Shown here piece by piece: positions 46,962 through 59,705 of a DNA stretch of 64,000 nt. The notes below the pieces were generated by a model that saw only the letters and a list, made by a program, of their open reading frames with translations, had not been told where the DNA came from and did not search any database. The position numbers and the translations under genes are program-made. The stretch covers positions 70,188,801-70,252,800 of the forward strand of contig NC_067477.1 of the NCBI RefSeq assembly GCF_947179515.1, in the 5' to 3' direction. The DNA comes from Apodemus sylvaticus (lineage: Eukaryota; Chordata; Mammalia; Rodentia; Muridae). Each line of letters begins with the position of its first letter. The first letter of the stretch is position 1.

Positions 46962-47754
46962 TTTTAGTGATTTTTATTTTTATTTTTTATTGTATTCAAT
47001 ATATTTTTATACCAATCATAAAAATGATGCACATGTTATTAAATGAACATAAAAAGATCAAGTCTTTTTGTTTGCTTGTTTGTTTTGTTTTTAATAGAGC
47101 TTAAAATCTTGGCTCTTACTGTGGTACAAACCCAAAATAAGAACAATTTTTAGACATTGGAGTTCATTGTAATAAGGCTGTACTTCAATGTCCCTCACAT
47201 CACCAAAGGATTTTACCTCCATAGTAACTAAGCTAAGAGTTGACAGTTCTGCTGCACCAAGGAATGAATTGTAGGCACAATTATGTGGATACAGATTTCC
47301 TGCTATGGTCAATGCTGTTTGATTTGATTGATTGTGATCATTCTCAGCCCACAGGGAACAGGTTACATTCATTTAAGAAATGGTATGTGTATTAAAATGG
47401 TTTATCCATGAAGTCATTCATCAACTGTTTCAATGGACAATAGTTCTGCTTGGAGGGTGGCAGAGACATTTGGTGGGGGTAAGATTCTGGTTCATTGGCT
47501 GTGATGATTTTGAAAAGCATTCATCTCAGAAAAGGAGTAACTTAGAAGGTCATCTTCAAAATTGGTACAATAATTATAAATATCAAGCAAAACATTCAGT
47601 CTCACTCTTTGTTGTTCTCTTACAAGCCACTTCCCAAATTAATTGTCTACATTTCTTTTGGCTGTATAAATATTTTAAATTATGTAAGCTGTTTAAACCA
47701 CTAAAAACCATACTATAGTGTTAAAATATCAAATAAACAATCCTACCTTTTGTT

Positions 47755-47848
47755 TGAAAGATTACTTTCTTGCTTTTTCTAGGGTGTAGTTTCCCTCCTT
47801 GTGTTGGTGTTTTCTACCTGTTATTCTTTGTAGGACTGGATTTGTGGA
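47755..47848. repeat. 94-bp perfect direct repeat, copy 1
   Basis: Identical over 94 bp to 48154-48247, the end of the L1 ORF1 and its stop region. Offset is 399 bp. Confidence 0.95.
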
Positions 47849-48153
47849 AAGGCTGAGAAAGGAGAAGCATGATTTCAAGACTATTATGTAGTACACGGCA
47901 ATACACTGTCACGTACAAACAAGCAGAAAGTGTATATGGATTGTACAATATTGGACATATTTCTCCAATTACCAAATTAGAGAGACCACTGGGTGACAGC
48001 CAACAAATTTCTAATTCCTCATATTTCTTAATATCAATTGATTAGGATATGTTGGTAATATTAATTTTCATATTAAGAGATATTAAGGAAAAGTGATTGT
48101 TACTTTCTGTTATTTTTGTTTTTAGATGTGAAATTATGTTTGTGTGGGTTTGT

Positions 48154-48247
48154 TGAAAGATTACTTTCTTGCTTTTTCTAGGGTGTAGTTTCCCTCCTTG
48201 TGTTGGTGTTTTCTACCTGTTATTCTTTGTAGGACTGGATTTGTGGA
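48154..48247. repeat. 94-bp perfect direct repeat, copy 2
   Basis: This copy joins properly to the rest of ORF1 on its right side (GGAGAAATATTGTGTAAATTTGG), so it is the original. Confidence 0.95.
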
Positions 48248-48277
48248 GAAATATTGTGTAAATTTGGTTTTGCCATG

Positions 48278-48617
48278 TGTACTGGCTGGTTTTGTGTGTC
48301 AACTTGACACAGACTGAAGTTATCACAGAAAGGAGCTTCGGTTGGGGACGTGCCTCCATGAGGTCCAGCTGTGGGGCATTTTCTCAATTAGTGATCAAGG
48401 AGGTAGGGCCCCTTGTGGGTGGTACCATCTCTAAGCTGGTAGTCTTGGGTTCTACAAGAGAGCAGGCTGAGCAAGCCAGTAAGGAATATCCCTCCATGGT
48501 CTCTGCATCAGTTCCTGTTTCCTGACCTGCTTGAGTTCCAGTCCTGACTTCCTTTAGTGATAAACAACAGTGTGGAAGTGTAAGCTCAATAAACCCTTTC
48601 TTCCCCAGGAAAGGAAT
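48278..48617 (+). mobile_element. MaLR-type LTR inserted in the HAL1-like ORF1
   Basis: TGTACTGGCTGGTTTTGTGTG start, CAACTTGACACA, CTCAATTAGTGATCAAGG, CAATAAACCC poly(A) signal. It splits the ORF1 C-terminal coding region and its own end seems truncated. Confidence 0.8.
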
Positions 48618-49988
48618 AGTAGTCTGGGCTGGCATTTGTGTTCTCCTAGGGTCTGTATGACATCTGCCCAGGATCTTCTAGCTTTCATAGTCTCTGCTGA
48701 GAAGTCTGGTGTAATTCTGATAGGCCTGTCTTTATGTTACTCAGCCTTTTTCCTTTACTGCTTTTAATATTCTTTCTTTGTTTAGTGCATTTGGTGTTTT
48801 GATTATTATATAACAGGAGGAATTTCTGTTCTGGTCCAGTCTATTTGGAGTTCTGTAGACTTCTTTGTATGTTCATGGGCATTTTTTCCTTTAGGTTAGA
48901 AAAGTTTTCTTCTATAATTTTGTTGAAGATATTTACTGGCCTCTTAAGTTGGGGATATTCACTCTCTTCTATACCTATTATCCTTAGGTCTGGTCTTCTC
49001 ATTGTGTCTTGAATTTCCTCGATGTTTTGGGTTAGAAACTTTTTGCTTTTTCTTTGACTGTTGTGATAATGTTATCTATGGAATCTTCTGCACCTGAGAC
49101 TCTCTCTTCTATCTCTTGTGTTCTGTTGGTGATGCTTGCATCTATGACTCCTGATCTCTTTCCTAGGTTTTGTAGCTCCAGGGTTGTCTCATTTTGTGAT
49201 TTCTTTATTGTTTCTAGTTCCATTTTTAGATCCTGGATGGTTTTGTTCAATTCCTTCACCTGTTTGTGTTTTCCTGTAATTCTTTAAGGGATTTTTTTGT
49301 TCCTCTTTAAGGGCTTCTAGCTGTTTACCTGTGTTTTCCTGTATTTCTTTAAGGGAGATTTGTCCTTCTTAAAGTCCTCTATCATCATGAGATGTGATTT
49401 TAGCTCTGAATCTTGCTTTTCTTTTGTGATGGTGTATCCAGGACTTGCTATGGTGGAAGAACTGGGTTCCGATGCCAAGTAACCTTGGTTTCTGTTGCTT
49501 CTGTTCTTAACCGCCATCTGGTTATCTCTAGTGCTACCTCCCCTCACTATATCTGACTGGAGGATGTCTTTCCTGTGATCCAGGTTGTGTCAGAACTTCT
49601 CAGAGTCAAGCTGTCTCTGTGATCCTGTGATTCTGTGACCCTGAGATCCTGATATGACTAAGCTTCTTGGATCTTGTGATCCTGGGTGTGTAAAAGCACC
49701 TGGGAGTGGAGCGGGTAAAAGCACCTGGGAGTGGAGCTTCCTCTGGGCGTTGTGGGACTGGCTGCAGAGTTTGTGCCCAAGGTCTGCTCAGGGCACCGGC
49801 CCAGACAGATCAGAAGGAACCCATCACAGGTCTGGTGGAGTTCCTGTGTGCCTGGGTCCCACTGTGTCTGTTACTCCCGGTGTTGGGACAGATGTTGTGT
49901 CCTTCTCACCTCTGATCCTATGATCCTGGGCATGTTAAGAGTGCCTGGGAGTGGAGCTTCCTCTGTGTGTTGTGGGACTGGCTGTGGA

Positions 49989-50007
49989 GTTTTGTTGTTA
50001 CATCTTT
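49989..50007 (+). repeat. Right 19-bp target-site duplication of the HAL1-like insertion
   Basis: Perfect match to 46943-46961; the old L1 continues from here. Confidence 0.95.
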
Positions 50008-50600
50008 ACCTAGTTTTTGTATTAAAGATATTCTGGCTAGAAGAAGTTTGGGAGGTTATACTTTTCTTTCTCTTTTCTCTTTCTTCTTGAGGATTGTCTG
50101 TGTATCTCCCTTGGAAGTCTGGTAGAATTCCATCGTGAGTCCATCTAGTCTTGGATCTTATTTTTAGCATGAAAGTTTTAATTATCATTATTATTGCAAC
50201 TTTATGTGTCATGGATCTGTTTAGAATTTTTACTTCTCCTCAGCTTAACTTTGGTTAAGTGGAATTTAGAAATTCATCTACTTATTTCAGTTAAATAAAA
50301 GTAATTTCCTTATGATATTCTGAAGTTCTTTGGTGTGTGTGGTAATGTTTCCCTGCTCATTATGATTCTGTGTATTTTGGGTACCCTTCTTCTTCTGGTT
50401 AGTTGAGACAAGATCTCTTTGAACTTATCTTTTTAAAGAACCAATTCTTAGATGTGCTGATTCTTTGTATTGCTTCTATTTCATTGATTTCTGCTCTGAT
50501 TATATCTTGCCTCTGATGAAGTTTGGATTTGGATTGTTCTTGTTTTTCCAAAATTTTGAGTTGCATCATTAAGCTGTTTATTTGTGCTCTTTTTAAGGCT

Positions 50601-50755
50601 TCTCCCCTCCCCCCCCCCCCAAGACAGGGTTACTCTGTGTAGCCCTGGCTGTCCTGGAACTCACTCTGTAGACAAGGCTGGCCTCGAACTCAGAGATCCA
50701 CCTGCCTCTGCCTCCCAAGTACTGGGATTAAAGGTGTGGGCCACCACTGCCTGGC
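50601..50755 (-). mobile_element. B1 SINE
   Basis: AAGACAGGGTTACTCTGTGTAG to CCACCACTGCCTGGC, tail side with a C12 run. Confidence 0.95.
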
Positions 50756-50764
50756 TCCTTTATT

Positions 50765-50947
50765 TTTTTTTTAATAATTAATTTATTTAATGTATGTGAG
50801 TACACTGTAGCTGCCTTTAGACACACCAGAAGAGGCATCAGATCTCATTATGGATGGTTGTGAGCCACCATGTGGTTGCTGGGATTTGAACTCAGGACCT
50901 TCAGAAGAGCAGTCAGTGTTCCTAATCGCTGAGCCATCTCTCCAGCC
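50765..50947 (-). mobile_element. B2 SINE
   Basis: Full reverse B2: TTTAATTTATTTAATGTATGTGAGTACACTGTAGC tail, CATGTGGTTGCTGGGATTTG, GCTGAGCCATCTCTCCAGCCC head with intact A box. Described here in pieces; clearly recent. Confidence 0.95.
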
Positions 50948-52259
50948 CCTCCTTTTAGTTTTTTTAAATGTAGGATCTCAGAGCTAAATTTTCCTTATGA
51001 CTGCTTTCCATGTGTCCCAGTGTTTTTATTGTATTTTCATCATTTCCAAGACATTTTTATTTCTTGATTTCTTTGAAACATACATTATTCAGTAAAGAGT
51101 GGTTTAATCTCCATGAGTTTGTGTATTTACTAGACATTTACTTGCTCCCAGTTTTACTGCATCATGGTTAGATAGGATGGAATGATTTCTACCTTTTTGA
51201 ATCTGTAAAAAAAAAAAAAAAAATCACAGTATGTGGTGTATTTTAGAAAAGTGTTCCATGTGTTGCTGAGTAGAATTTGTATTCTTTGGTGTTTGGATGA
51301 AATATTCAGGAGATATGTTTATTTGATTTGACATAAAATGTTAATTCTGATGTTTCTATTCAGATGACCTGTCTATTGGGGAAAACAGAGTACTGAAAGC
51401 ACTATTAATGTCTTTAAATCTAGATTTTTAAAAATAAAATTGAGCACCCCAGTTTTGTGCACATTTGATGAGGATAATAAAATTTGCTTGGGTAACTGTT
51501 GCCTTGATTAAATGTCCCTCCTTTAGTTTGTCCTATGTTGAGATAATGCCTGCTTGCTCTCATCCCATTTACTGGTGTAATTTTGTCTATTTTAAGATAG
51601 TAACTATCTTTAAATCTATGATGTTTTTCATGTAGACAGCAGTGTTTCTTGATCCATTCAGGCAACCTGAGTTTTGGTTAGTGATGAGGCCATTGACATC
51701 TATTGTTAAAATATATGTTGAGAGATGGATATTGTTGATTTCTGGTGTTGTTCAGTGATACTTTAATAATTATGGTTTCTTTCTTTCCAATGTTTCTGCT
51801 ATGCTCATTCCTCTCTTCGGCTTGAAATATTTCTTACTGTATTTTCCTTTAGTTTGTTGGATATGTTTAGGTTACTTATATGGTTTCTCTTTCTCCTTCA
51901 ATTATGGGAGGTAAGTTTTTATTGGGTATATTACTCTAAGCTAGCCATCACAGCATTTTAGGACTTAGAATACATTGCTCCAAGCTTTCAATGTTTCTAT
52001 CAAGAAATGTCATTCTGATGAGTTGTCCTTTGTATGTGACTTTTTCTTGCAGCTTTCAATACACTTTCTTTGTTGTCTACATTTAATGTTTTAACTCTCC
52101 TGTGCTGTGGAGATTTTTTCTTCTTCTTGAATTGTCTAGGTGTTTCGTGTGTGTCTTGTATTTGTTTTGGGTGTCTTTCCTTAATCTGGAGGAAGTTTTC
52201 TATTATTTTGTTAAAGGTCTGGTCTTTGCCACCAACTTAGGATTCTTCTTCCTAGACTC

Positions 52260-53700
52260 TAGAGGAGGTAGATTTGGCTGTGTGAGAGGTTGGATACAGT
52301 GCAGAAGGGACATGTGAGGTGGTAAGAAGGGCAGATCCTTTGCAGAAACCCAGAGGCTGGCTTGGGATCTAAGACTAGCCAGTCTAAGCAGGGACACTTT
52401 GGGTGTGGGGCCAGAGCTAGAATCTGGCAAGTTGAGAAGTTTATCACTGTTTTTAAAGACCATCTTCTTGTTATTTTTCTGTTCTTTATATGATCACTCA
52501 GGCGCAACTACAAGAAGAATGTGAGACACTCAGGAAGACAAAGTTCACAGTACTGACAGATCTTATGTACAGGACACATGCTGCACAGGGAAAAACATCA
52601 GGATGGCCAGGAGGCAAAAAACAGGAGCAAGGGGAAAGCATTAGGCCAATGCTTTTATTGGTGTTTAAGGAAACACAAGACAAAGTACAGTTTAGGATTA
52701 GCTACTTTGTGCAACTTTGGAGGCCTCTAAGCTACTTTTCTGGCAACTGGGCCCTGGAGTGATCATGGCATAGATATTCTGTCTACTACACTTATATAGT
52801 CAAAGAGGCAATATGCCTCCAGAGTAGTTTGTATGCCAGTCATGCTTCTAGTTTATAAATCATTTTTTTAAATTTCCCATTTGATTATACAGGGTCTTTC
52901 ACACAACCATAGGTATAAGTTGAGGGATGAAAATGTATGACCGGGGGAGGTAAACAACACAAGTGATATGTGTGCTGCTGAAATCTGCTTAGGTACAGAC
53001 CCAGATAAGATTGTCCTTATTTTACAATGGAGTATAAATAGGCCTGGCTGTTTGCATTGAAGTCTGCAAAACTCATCATACTGGCACTTTGACATGTATG
53101 TTCTAAGGCATTCCTGAGTCTAGAAACATGTGGCCTTTTTCGAATCTTATTACATGTTCCTAAGGGGCACTTCATAAATTCATTACATTTTCCTGCTACT
53201 TACCTCTCTACTATGGTCACCTATATACTACAGCTCAAGAAGAGGTGTCTGAACATGAGGTGTTTTCTGAAGTTTTCCTTGACTGTTTTGGGTCTGGCAG
53301 CCGCCTCTTTGTGAGAATAGGTTATGTCAGAATTCAAAGTAGATGTAGACTAGCTTCAGACCCATGGTTAATTTCTAGTGTTCTGCAAAAAAACACTAGA
53401 TGTCTGAACCCATTTGGAACTCTGCTCATGGAGTAGATAAGAGTGTTAAAGGCATTAACTGGTGAAGGCCAGGGATGTTGTTAGAGATCTTACAATACAT
53501 AAGATAGCTCTCCATACAAATACTCATTTTGTCCAAATGCCAAAGCTGAGAGGCTTTGCCCTCAAAGGCTATATAAGTCCAGCAGATGCTTATCTGTAGT
53601 AGGGGAAAAAGATGTTGCACATTTCAAAAGACCTGTTTTCCCTTATTCCTTAGGTAATGGTAACTTATTACTGCATTATTCTGCTGAATTGAACCTTGAA
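52260..53700. other. Unrecognised sequence between L1 and the Arhgap5 3' region
   Basis: No gene visible. 52500-53000 has mid-GC content and could be an unassigned ERV or L1 5' piece; I cannot name it. Confidence 0.35.
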
Positions 53701-54376
53701 GAATTGAATGTCTTCCAAATCCAGTGATGTCTTTTTGTTTTTTCTTCCTCTTCCTGTCTTTCTTTTTTCATTTGCTTGAAAACAGTATGGCAATACCAGC
53801 TGATCATATTTGCATACCTATATAAAATTTTAAAAAATACTTCCTACATCTACTGACATAATCACATACTTTTCCTTTATTCTGCATTGTATTTTTTTCA
53901 AAATTATCTCTTATAAATTTCATTACATATAAATGATTATTTGCATTTAAATTGGTAAACAAGATTGCCTACAACTATATTCTTACTGAATTTTGTTGGC
54001 AAGTTTATGAGGGCCTGACCAATTTAATAAAGGCTTTATTCTTTAAAGATTTAGTAAAACTCGCCTGCAAAGTTGTTATGGATGCATGTAAATTTGGAAT
54101 TACAAGTACAATTTAATATGGCTCCTTTCCCCCCCAATGTAACTTCTAAAAGTTCTTTTATTTACTTCAGATCATGTAAAGCAGCAGTCTGAACCTCTTA
54201 AAGATACATTCTGATACAGAAAACCTATTTAATCCACAAAGGATATGAATTGTCATGTATGTGGTTGTGTCCATGAAGGCATGTGGGTGGAGGCCAGATG
54301 ACATTTGTGGCAGTTTTCTCCTTGTACAAAATGAGTTCTAGGGTCCAACTTGTTATTAGACTTGGCAACAAGTTAC

Positions 54377-54382
54377 TTTATT
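54377..54382 (-). terminator. Candidate distal polyadenylation signal (AATAAA)
   Basis: A minus-strand AATAAA is followed within 40 bases by T/G-containing sequence. A similar AATAAAG lies at 54040-54035. Either could end a long Arhgap5 transcript. The choice cannot be made from sequence alone. Confidence 0.25.
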
Positions 54383-56265
54383 AGCAGAGCCTACTCAATG
54401 ATCAAAAACGGCGTATTTGAAGCACTACTTTTGCTGGACATTAAATTCTGCTGTTATGTTTTGGCTCTTGGACTTTGATTGAGCAAGCAAACATGTTTAT
54501 CTAGTTCTAGCTTAACTTCCAGACAACTGGTGCTTTAGGTTCATAAAAGATGCTTGGAAACACATAGAACAAAAAAGTAGAGCCATATACAATGTGAACT
54601 CTAAGAACCATGATCACTGAAGATTACTTTGGAGGCTGGTTTTAAGAGGTTCAATTTATAGTTAATATACTTTTCATTCATTATCTAACAGTTTTTTCAA
54701 CATGGAGTTCTAGGTAAATGCTTTTTCATAGTTCATTCATTTTGCAATAGTGAATTCTCTGGTATGCCATCAAGTTTATTTTGTTATGACCAGAGGATAT
54801 AGTTGTGAAGAAGATATATGATCTGATGACTTTTCCCTCTATATGCAATATAATTTCTCTATTAGAAATACCAAAGCACAACTTGTGTTCTATGAGTATA
54901 CTTATAGTCTTCTCCATTTTGAACTCTCCAATGTCCAGTGAAAAAGCATCTTCTGAATGTTCTGCTGAATTGTCTCTTCCATGTGATTTCTCTCAAGAAT
55001 CTAAGTACTGTCTGGTGAGTGAGGCACACATGCTGGAGACAACTCATTAATTGCTATATAACTTTGCAATCTGATGATTCTCAAAAAATTTGCTAAAGTA
55101 TAATATTTACTGTTTTAATGATTAGCAAAAACTATATAATGACTTCTTCAAAAATCTTTAAGTCACCCTTCAGAATATAAATAAGAACCTTCATATATAA
55201 CTCTTCTTATTTATTTCCTATAACTGAAAAAGACAATTTCCTTTGGGAAAAAATGGTAGAATAAGTATAACTGTCACTTTTAAGATTTACTTCAATCTGT
55301 ATTATGAATTAATAATCAATTATTACATACAGATACAGAAATAGATTGAAGGCTTTAATTTTACTAACAATCTATGCCAGTGATCAGCCAACTAAATCCT
55401 ACTGGCCTAATAACTTAGAACACTCATATTCATTTCTATTTTGTTAATGCCTACTTATGGTCTAAAAAATAAGTAGTGCTATAGTGATCAATTGGCCTAG
55501 AAACCTTAATATATTTATTATCTGACTTCCTAAAGGAGAAAAATTGTTAATACCTGATCTATACCATGAATATAGTATTTTTAAAGTAACCCAACAGTTA
55601 TTTTTTAACTGAAGTACTAGATAAACCAATCTGCATTTTAAAAGTATAGTGCTAGAAAGTCTCACAATGTTCTAACTAAAAAAATATTCCGCAGGCATGT
55701 ATGACTACCAACAAATAGCAAATCTAGAAGAGAATTCTCAAGAAGTAACATGGGAAGATACAGCTAACTTTCTGTTTTTCTGTTGTTTTTTTTTTTTTAA
55801 TATTGTGCTGTTTTTAATAATTTCATCTACAAACTTAATTTGGACTCTTACACAAATAATGATAGTAATACATAATGTTTCTGATCCTTGTCATCATTTC
55901 TTGAACACCTAAATTTACCTGGACAAAATGAAATAAAGAACCAGGAGAAAAAGAGCTTCAAACATAAAACTGGCAAAATATTTTAGATTTAGACAATACT
56001 GACCAAAGCATTCACAATTCAAGTACACAAGAAAATGATCTAGTTAGGAAATACAGATAATTAAAAAGACTTGGTGAATCAGTTGTTAAGTCTGTATTGC
56101 TTATGTTGAAATTAAACAATATAAACTTGAAAACATGTTATGATAGGAGAGGCCAGTACTAAATTATTCACAGCAACTTTACTATTCCAAGAAAACTGAA
56201 CATAAAATCTACACTATGGTGATTAACAAGTTTGGGTTTTCAACCATAAATTCTTTGACAGCTAT

Positions 56266-56335
56266 GTGTATGTATATATATATATATGTTATATATATGT
56301 ATGTATATATACATATATGTGTATACACACACAAA
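56266..56335. repeat. TA/TATG microsatellite
   Basis: Alternating TATATA and TATGTATA runs ending in CACACACA. The overlapping 96-codon frame is a by-product. Confidence 0.9.
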
Positions 56336-57054
56336 TACATATTTGCAAATCTTAGCACTTCTAACAACTTGGTAAGCAAGAACTGTCAACACTTTAATAC
56401 TGAACATAAAAAAATGTTAACTTTTACTGTTATTCACTGGCTTTCCAAAATCAATTTGGCTACTTCTAAAATTTTCATAAAAACTAACTTCACACCATTC
56501 AACTAAGATGGGAATATGAAGTCTTGTGGTTCCCCTTTTCTCCATCCTCTAGGAAAATGTAATAACTGTGTCTATGATATAATCATGTATACAGGAGATG
56601 ATGATCAACTAAGTAGTCAAGATTTTTCCAAAGTTCATTAAATTTAACTGTTTTATAAAAACTAGGGTACCTGTATCACAGCAATATATGTTAAAACTAG
56701 ACAGAAGCTATAATAAAAATTGGTTTGGTGTATTTTGAAGAATGGTTTCTTCTTTAATTAAATATTATTATTTTCAGGTTTTTGGTAACTAGAAAAGCCT
56801 AAGAATTCAAATCCAAGATATGCATACATATTTAACTCAAAGAGAACTCACCAGATCCACAGTTGATAGCATATAGTCATAATGTTGAGCTTATCTAATT
56901 TTCAAGCCATGAAGAAAAAGCAGAAATATTATTTTCCAGTATTAATAGCTCTGCTGTAATGTTTTAAAAATATTTCCAGTGGTTTGAAAGAACCTCTCTC
57001 AAAATCCAAATTCACACACACTTGTTTAATTTGTACATTTTGTTTTCCTATTTT

Positions 57055-57290
57055 TTAAACCTTTTTAAAGGCAGGTTCTAATGTGTTGCAGGTCGTGCTC
57101 AAACTCACTATGTAGTCAAGGATGATTCTGAACTTTTGACTTTTCTGCCTCTATCTCCTATGTGCTAGGATTACGGATAGATGCCACGAGTCTTGGTTTA
57201 TGTAGTGCTGGGTGAGGGCTGAATCCAGGGCTTCATGAAAGTTAGGCAAACAATCTACCAACTGAGCTATATACCCTCAGTCCCTCCTAT
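57055..57290 (-). mobile_element. B4-like SINE (B1 plus ID fusion)
   Basis: Reverse B1-like part (AAACTCACTATGTAGTCAAGG, TGTGCTAGGATTACGG) directly followed by a reverse ID-like head (GAATCCAGGGCTTCATG, CTACCAACTGAGCTATA). This is the B4 arrangement. Old copy. Confidence 0.65.
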
Positions 57291-57967
57291 TTTTCAAAGC
57301 TTATATTCACATATATTCATAATGAGCTTTTCATTTAATTGCATAAGCAAAGTTCAATAATAAAACCATCCAGTAAAACCTTAATTATAATATAAAAATT
57401 TAAATATTCCTATTTTACCTAAAATTAGCAACAAAATGGTAAATACAGGCAACTTTAATTTAAAATTGCACTGCTTAATGTTTTATGCAAAGCATTCAGT
57501 ATATTAGCTGTACTGATACTTAATGGCAGCATCATCTGGATAAAACATAAAACTATATTAACTATAAAAAGAAACAAACCACTTTTGACATTTTCAAATC
57601 ACTGACAAATAGCATCATAATTGTTACTCAGTAATAAACTAAAAATAATCATGGAAGCTAAAACCTAAGATTTCATTTTATATGTTCCCTTTGTTTATAT
57701 CTAAGAGATATTAGAAAGTAGATTTCAGTACCTCAAAACCAAAAACAAACAAACAAACAAACAAAAAACCAAAACCAAAAAAACACCAAACTAAACCAAA
57801 TCAACCAACCAAACGACCAAAAAGTCTTTAATATTTATATAGTGTATAGAAAAAAAAAAGGTCTGCATTTTTTTAGGTAAATTAGATTGCTGTTACCTAT
57901 AGTATTTAGTGTGAATGTTAATGGGCAGGGGAGAAGTACTACTGAAAATATCACTTTAAACATATAT

Positions 57968-58043
57968 ATTGTACCTAAAATTTTGTTTTTAGGATATCTG
58001 TATACATTGTACCTGGAATTTTGTTCTTAGGATATCTGCATAC
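57968..58043. repeat. 38-bp tandem duplication in the 3' UTR
   Basis: ATTGTACCTAAAATTTTG... and ATTGTACCTGGAATTTTG... repeat at 57968 and 58006 with a few differences. Confidence 0.9.
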
Positions 58044-59699
58044 CTTGACAAGTGATTAACAAATAGAATTTGACTTCTGAAAAATATCTACTAAAAGCCT
58101 GAAACAGAGATCCCTCTATACTTATATTATCTGTTAGGCATATTCTGGAATAAGCACTGAACTTTAAATTAAACAATGGCAATGTGTATAGATGGACTAT
58201 TTTTAATATTGTGAATGTCAAATGTTGACCCATTATTTTAAGACTATCTACTATTCTTTAAACCCATTAAGTCTCATATACACATGTATATGTGTGTCCC
58301 TAACCAGTGCAATGTTACAAGCAACAAATTATTTAATTATGTTATTCTCTTAGAATTACTATTCTAATATTTAAAAACATACCTATACCCTTGGCCAAAA
58401 ACAAACACAAGTCAGTGTAACAGACTGAGCTTTAAACCATACTTTAATTTTCAATATCTGTAATCTAGTAGTAAAATGAACCAGATGTAGAATATTTAAG
58501 TGATTCACTATGTAGTGTGTCAAATCAATTATAGAATGCATAGAAAAGTAAGATCAGTTTTGGAAGAGGTTTAAGGTGGTTAATGTGGAAACTTATAAAT
58601 GCTAATTTTAATAACAAAAATAGTTTTAAATGTAAATGAATGTTAAATTAACACATTATAAAAGATAATAGCTTAAATAAACTGGGACTCACATATTACA
58701 ATAGTAAAGTTAGGACAGAATGAACCAAAGATATGAACATTTCTGAAAATTCTCTTGTAAGCCTACTTCCAATAGAAATAGTCAGGCTTTTATCCTGTAC
58801 ATAGTTGATGCTTTGTCTATACCATTTATAGTAGAAAAATAAATTCTTTAGCAACCTAGAAACAGTTTATAAAACTCTTAAAGTTTAATTTTCTTTGCCA
58901 GACATGCCAATGTTAAACTGACAGCTATAAATTAAAGCTATATAGACAATAGGTATAAGTAATATAGAACAAGTTAAGAATACTACATTTACCGGATATT
59001 TTTTTTTTTTAAAATTACTGTACTTTCTTAAATTCCTGTGTGCTTTGCAATAGGAATAATAGGGTCTTTGTTCTCTTAGAAAAGATAATAACACAAGATA
59101 ATTTATAATATACATGTACTTCAATAGTAGCCGGTTCATGTTGACATCTTGGTTGAAATTGGAAGTACAATACCTAACATATAACAATTGAGAAAGAATA
59201 TTTTAAGACAAAATGGAGCAAATCAAACTCTTAGGAGCCTTGAATCGCAAAATCATGAATTTACTATAATACAAATAAGGAAACCTTAAAATTGAGATAT
59301 AAAGATTACAACATTGACCAAAGAATTTCTTTACTACACAAAATATGACCCAGCAGTAAAAAGCAAACCACTTTTCCTTTTCCAGTAAAACAAATGATAT
59401 GGGTTTGATAATAAAATAATTTTGAATATAGCCCAACTAAATTTAACTATCACTCAGTCAGAAAGTTTTATCATAATTTAGTGTTCTGGTTGTATTTTCA
59501 CTAACAAAATATTTAACCCCTAAAGCAGCAGTCATTTATAGCAACTCTGGTACCAACAGCAAAAGGGAGAAAACTGGTTTAAAAAATGGTGCAAAAGCCA
59601 TTCTGGATTGTAGAACAACACATCACAGAAAGAATATGAATACAAGTTTGTGATTTTATATATACATACTCCAAGGAGTCTGTCAGTACCCAAAGTATT

Positions 59700-59705
59700 T
59701 TTATT
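59700..59705 (-). terminator. Candidate proximal polyadenylation signal (AATAAA)
   Basis: This is the first minus-strand AATAAA after the Arhgap5 stop codon, about 1.04 kb into the 3' UTR. The sequence after it is moderately G/T-rich (CTTTGGGTACTG). A short isoform ending near 59680 is possible. Confidence 0.3.

Larger units (their letters stand above)
46962..49988 (-). mobile_element. HAL1-like (ORF1-only L1) insertion
   Basis: On the minus strand, 5' to 3': about 1.9 copies of a 220-bp L1 promoter monomer (49988-49560), a decayed L1 ORF1 (about 49540-48155), then sequence with no ORF2. It ends in AATAAAAAATAAAAATAAAA next to the left duplication. ORF1 starts MAVKNRSNRNQGYLASEPSS, has a coiled-coil stretch (MKELNKTIQDLKMELETIKK) and a recognisable C-terminal domain broken by a MaLR LTR. 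The lack of ORF2 fits half-L1 (HAL1) elements, remembered as MusHAL1 in mouse. Such an element would move using ORF2 protein from other L1 copies. Confidence 0.65.
50008..52250 (-). mobile_element. Old L1 continued (ORF2 5' half and beyond), reverse
   Basis: TTGGGAGGTTATACTTTTC, TTGATTTCTGCTCTGATT and CATTGACATCTATTGTTAAAATATATG are reverse L1 ORF2 coding. B1 and B2 copies interrupt it. Sequence beyond about 52080 is probably its ORF1/5' part; the edge is uncertain. Confidence 0.75.

Noticed and set aside
49032..49547. Coiled-coil-like frames that could be taken for a cellular gene
   Set aside because: They are parts of L1-type ORF1 in a HAL1-like element, broken by frameshifts.
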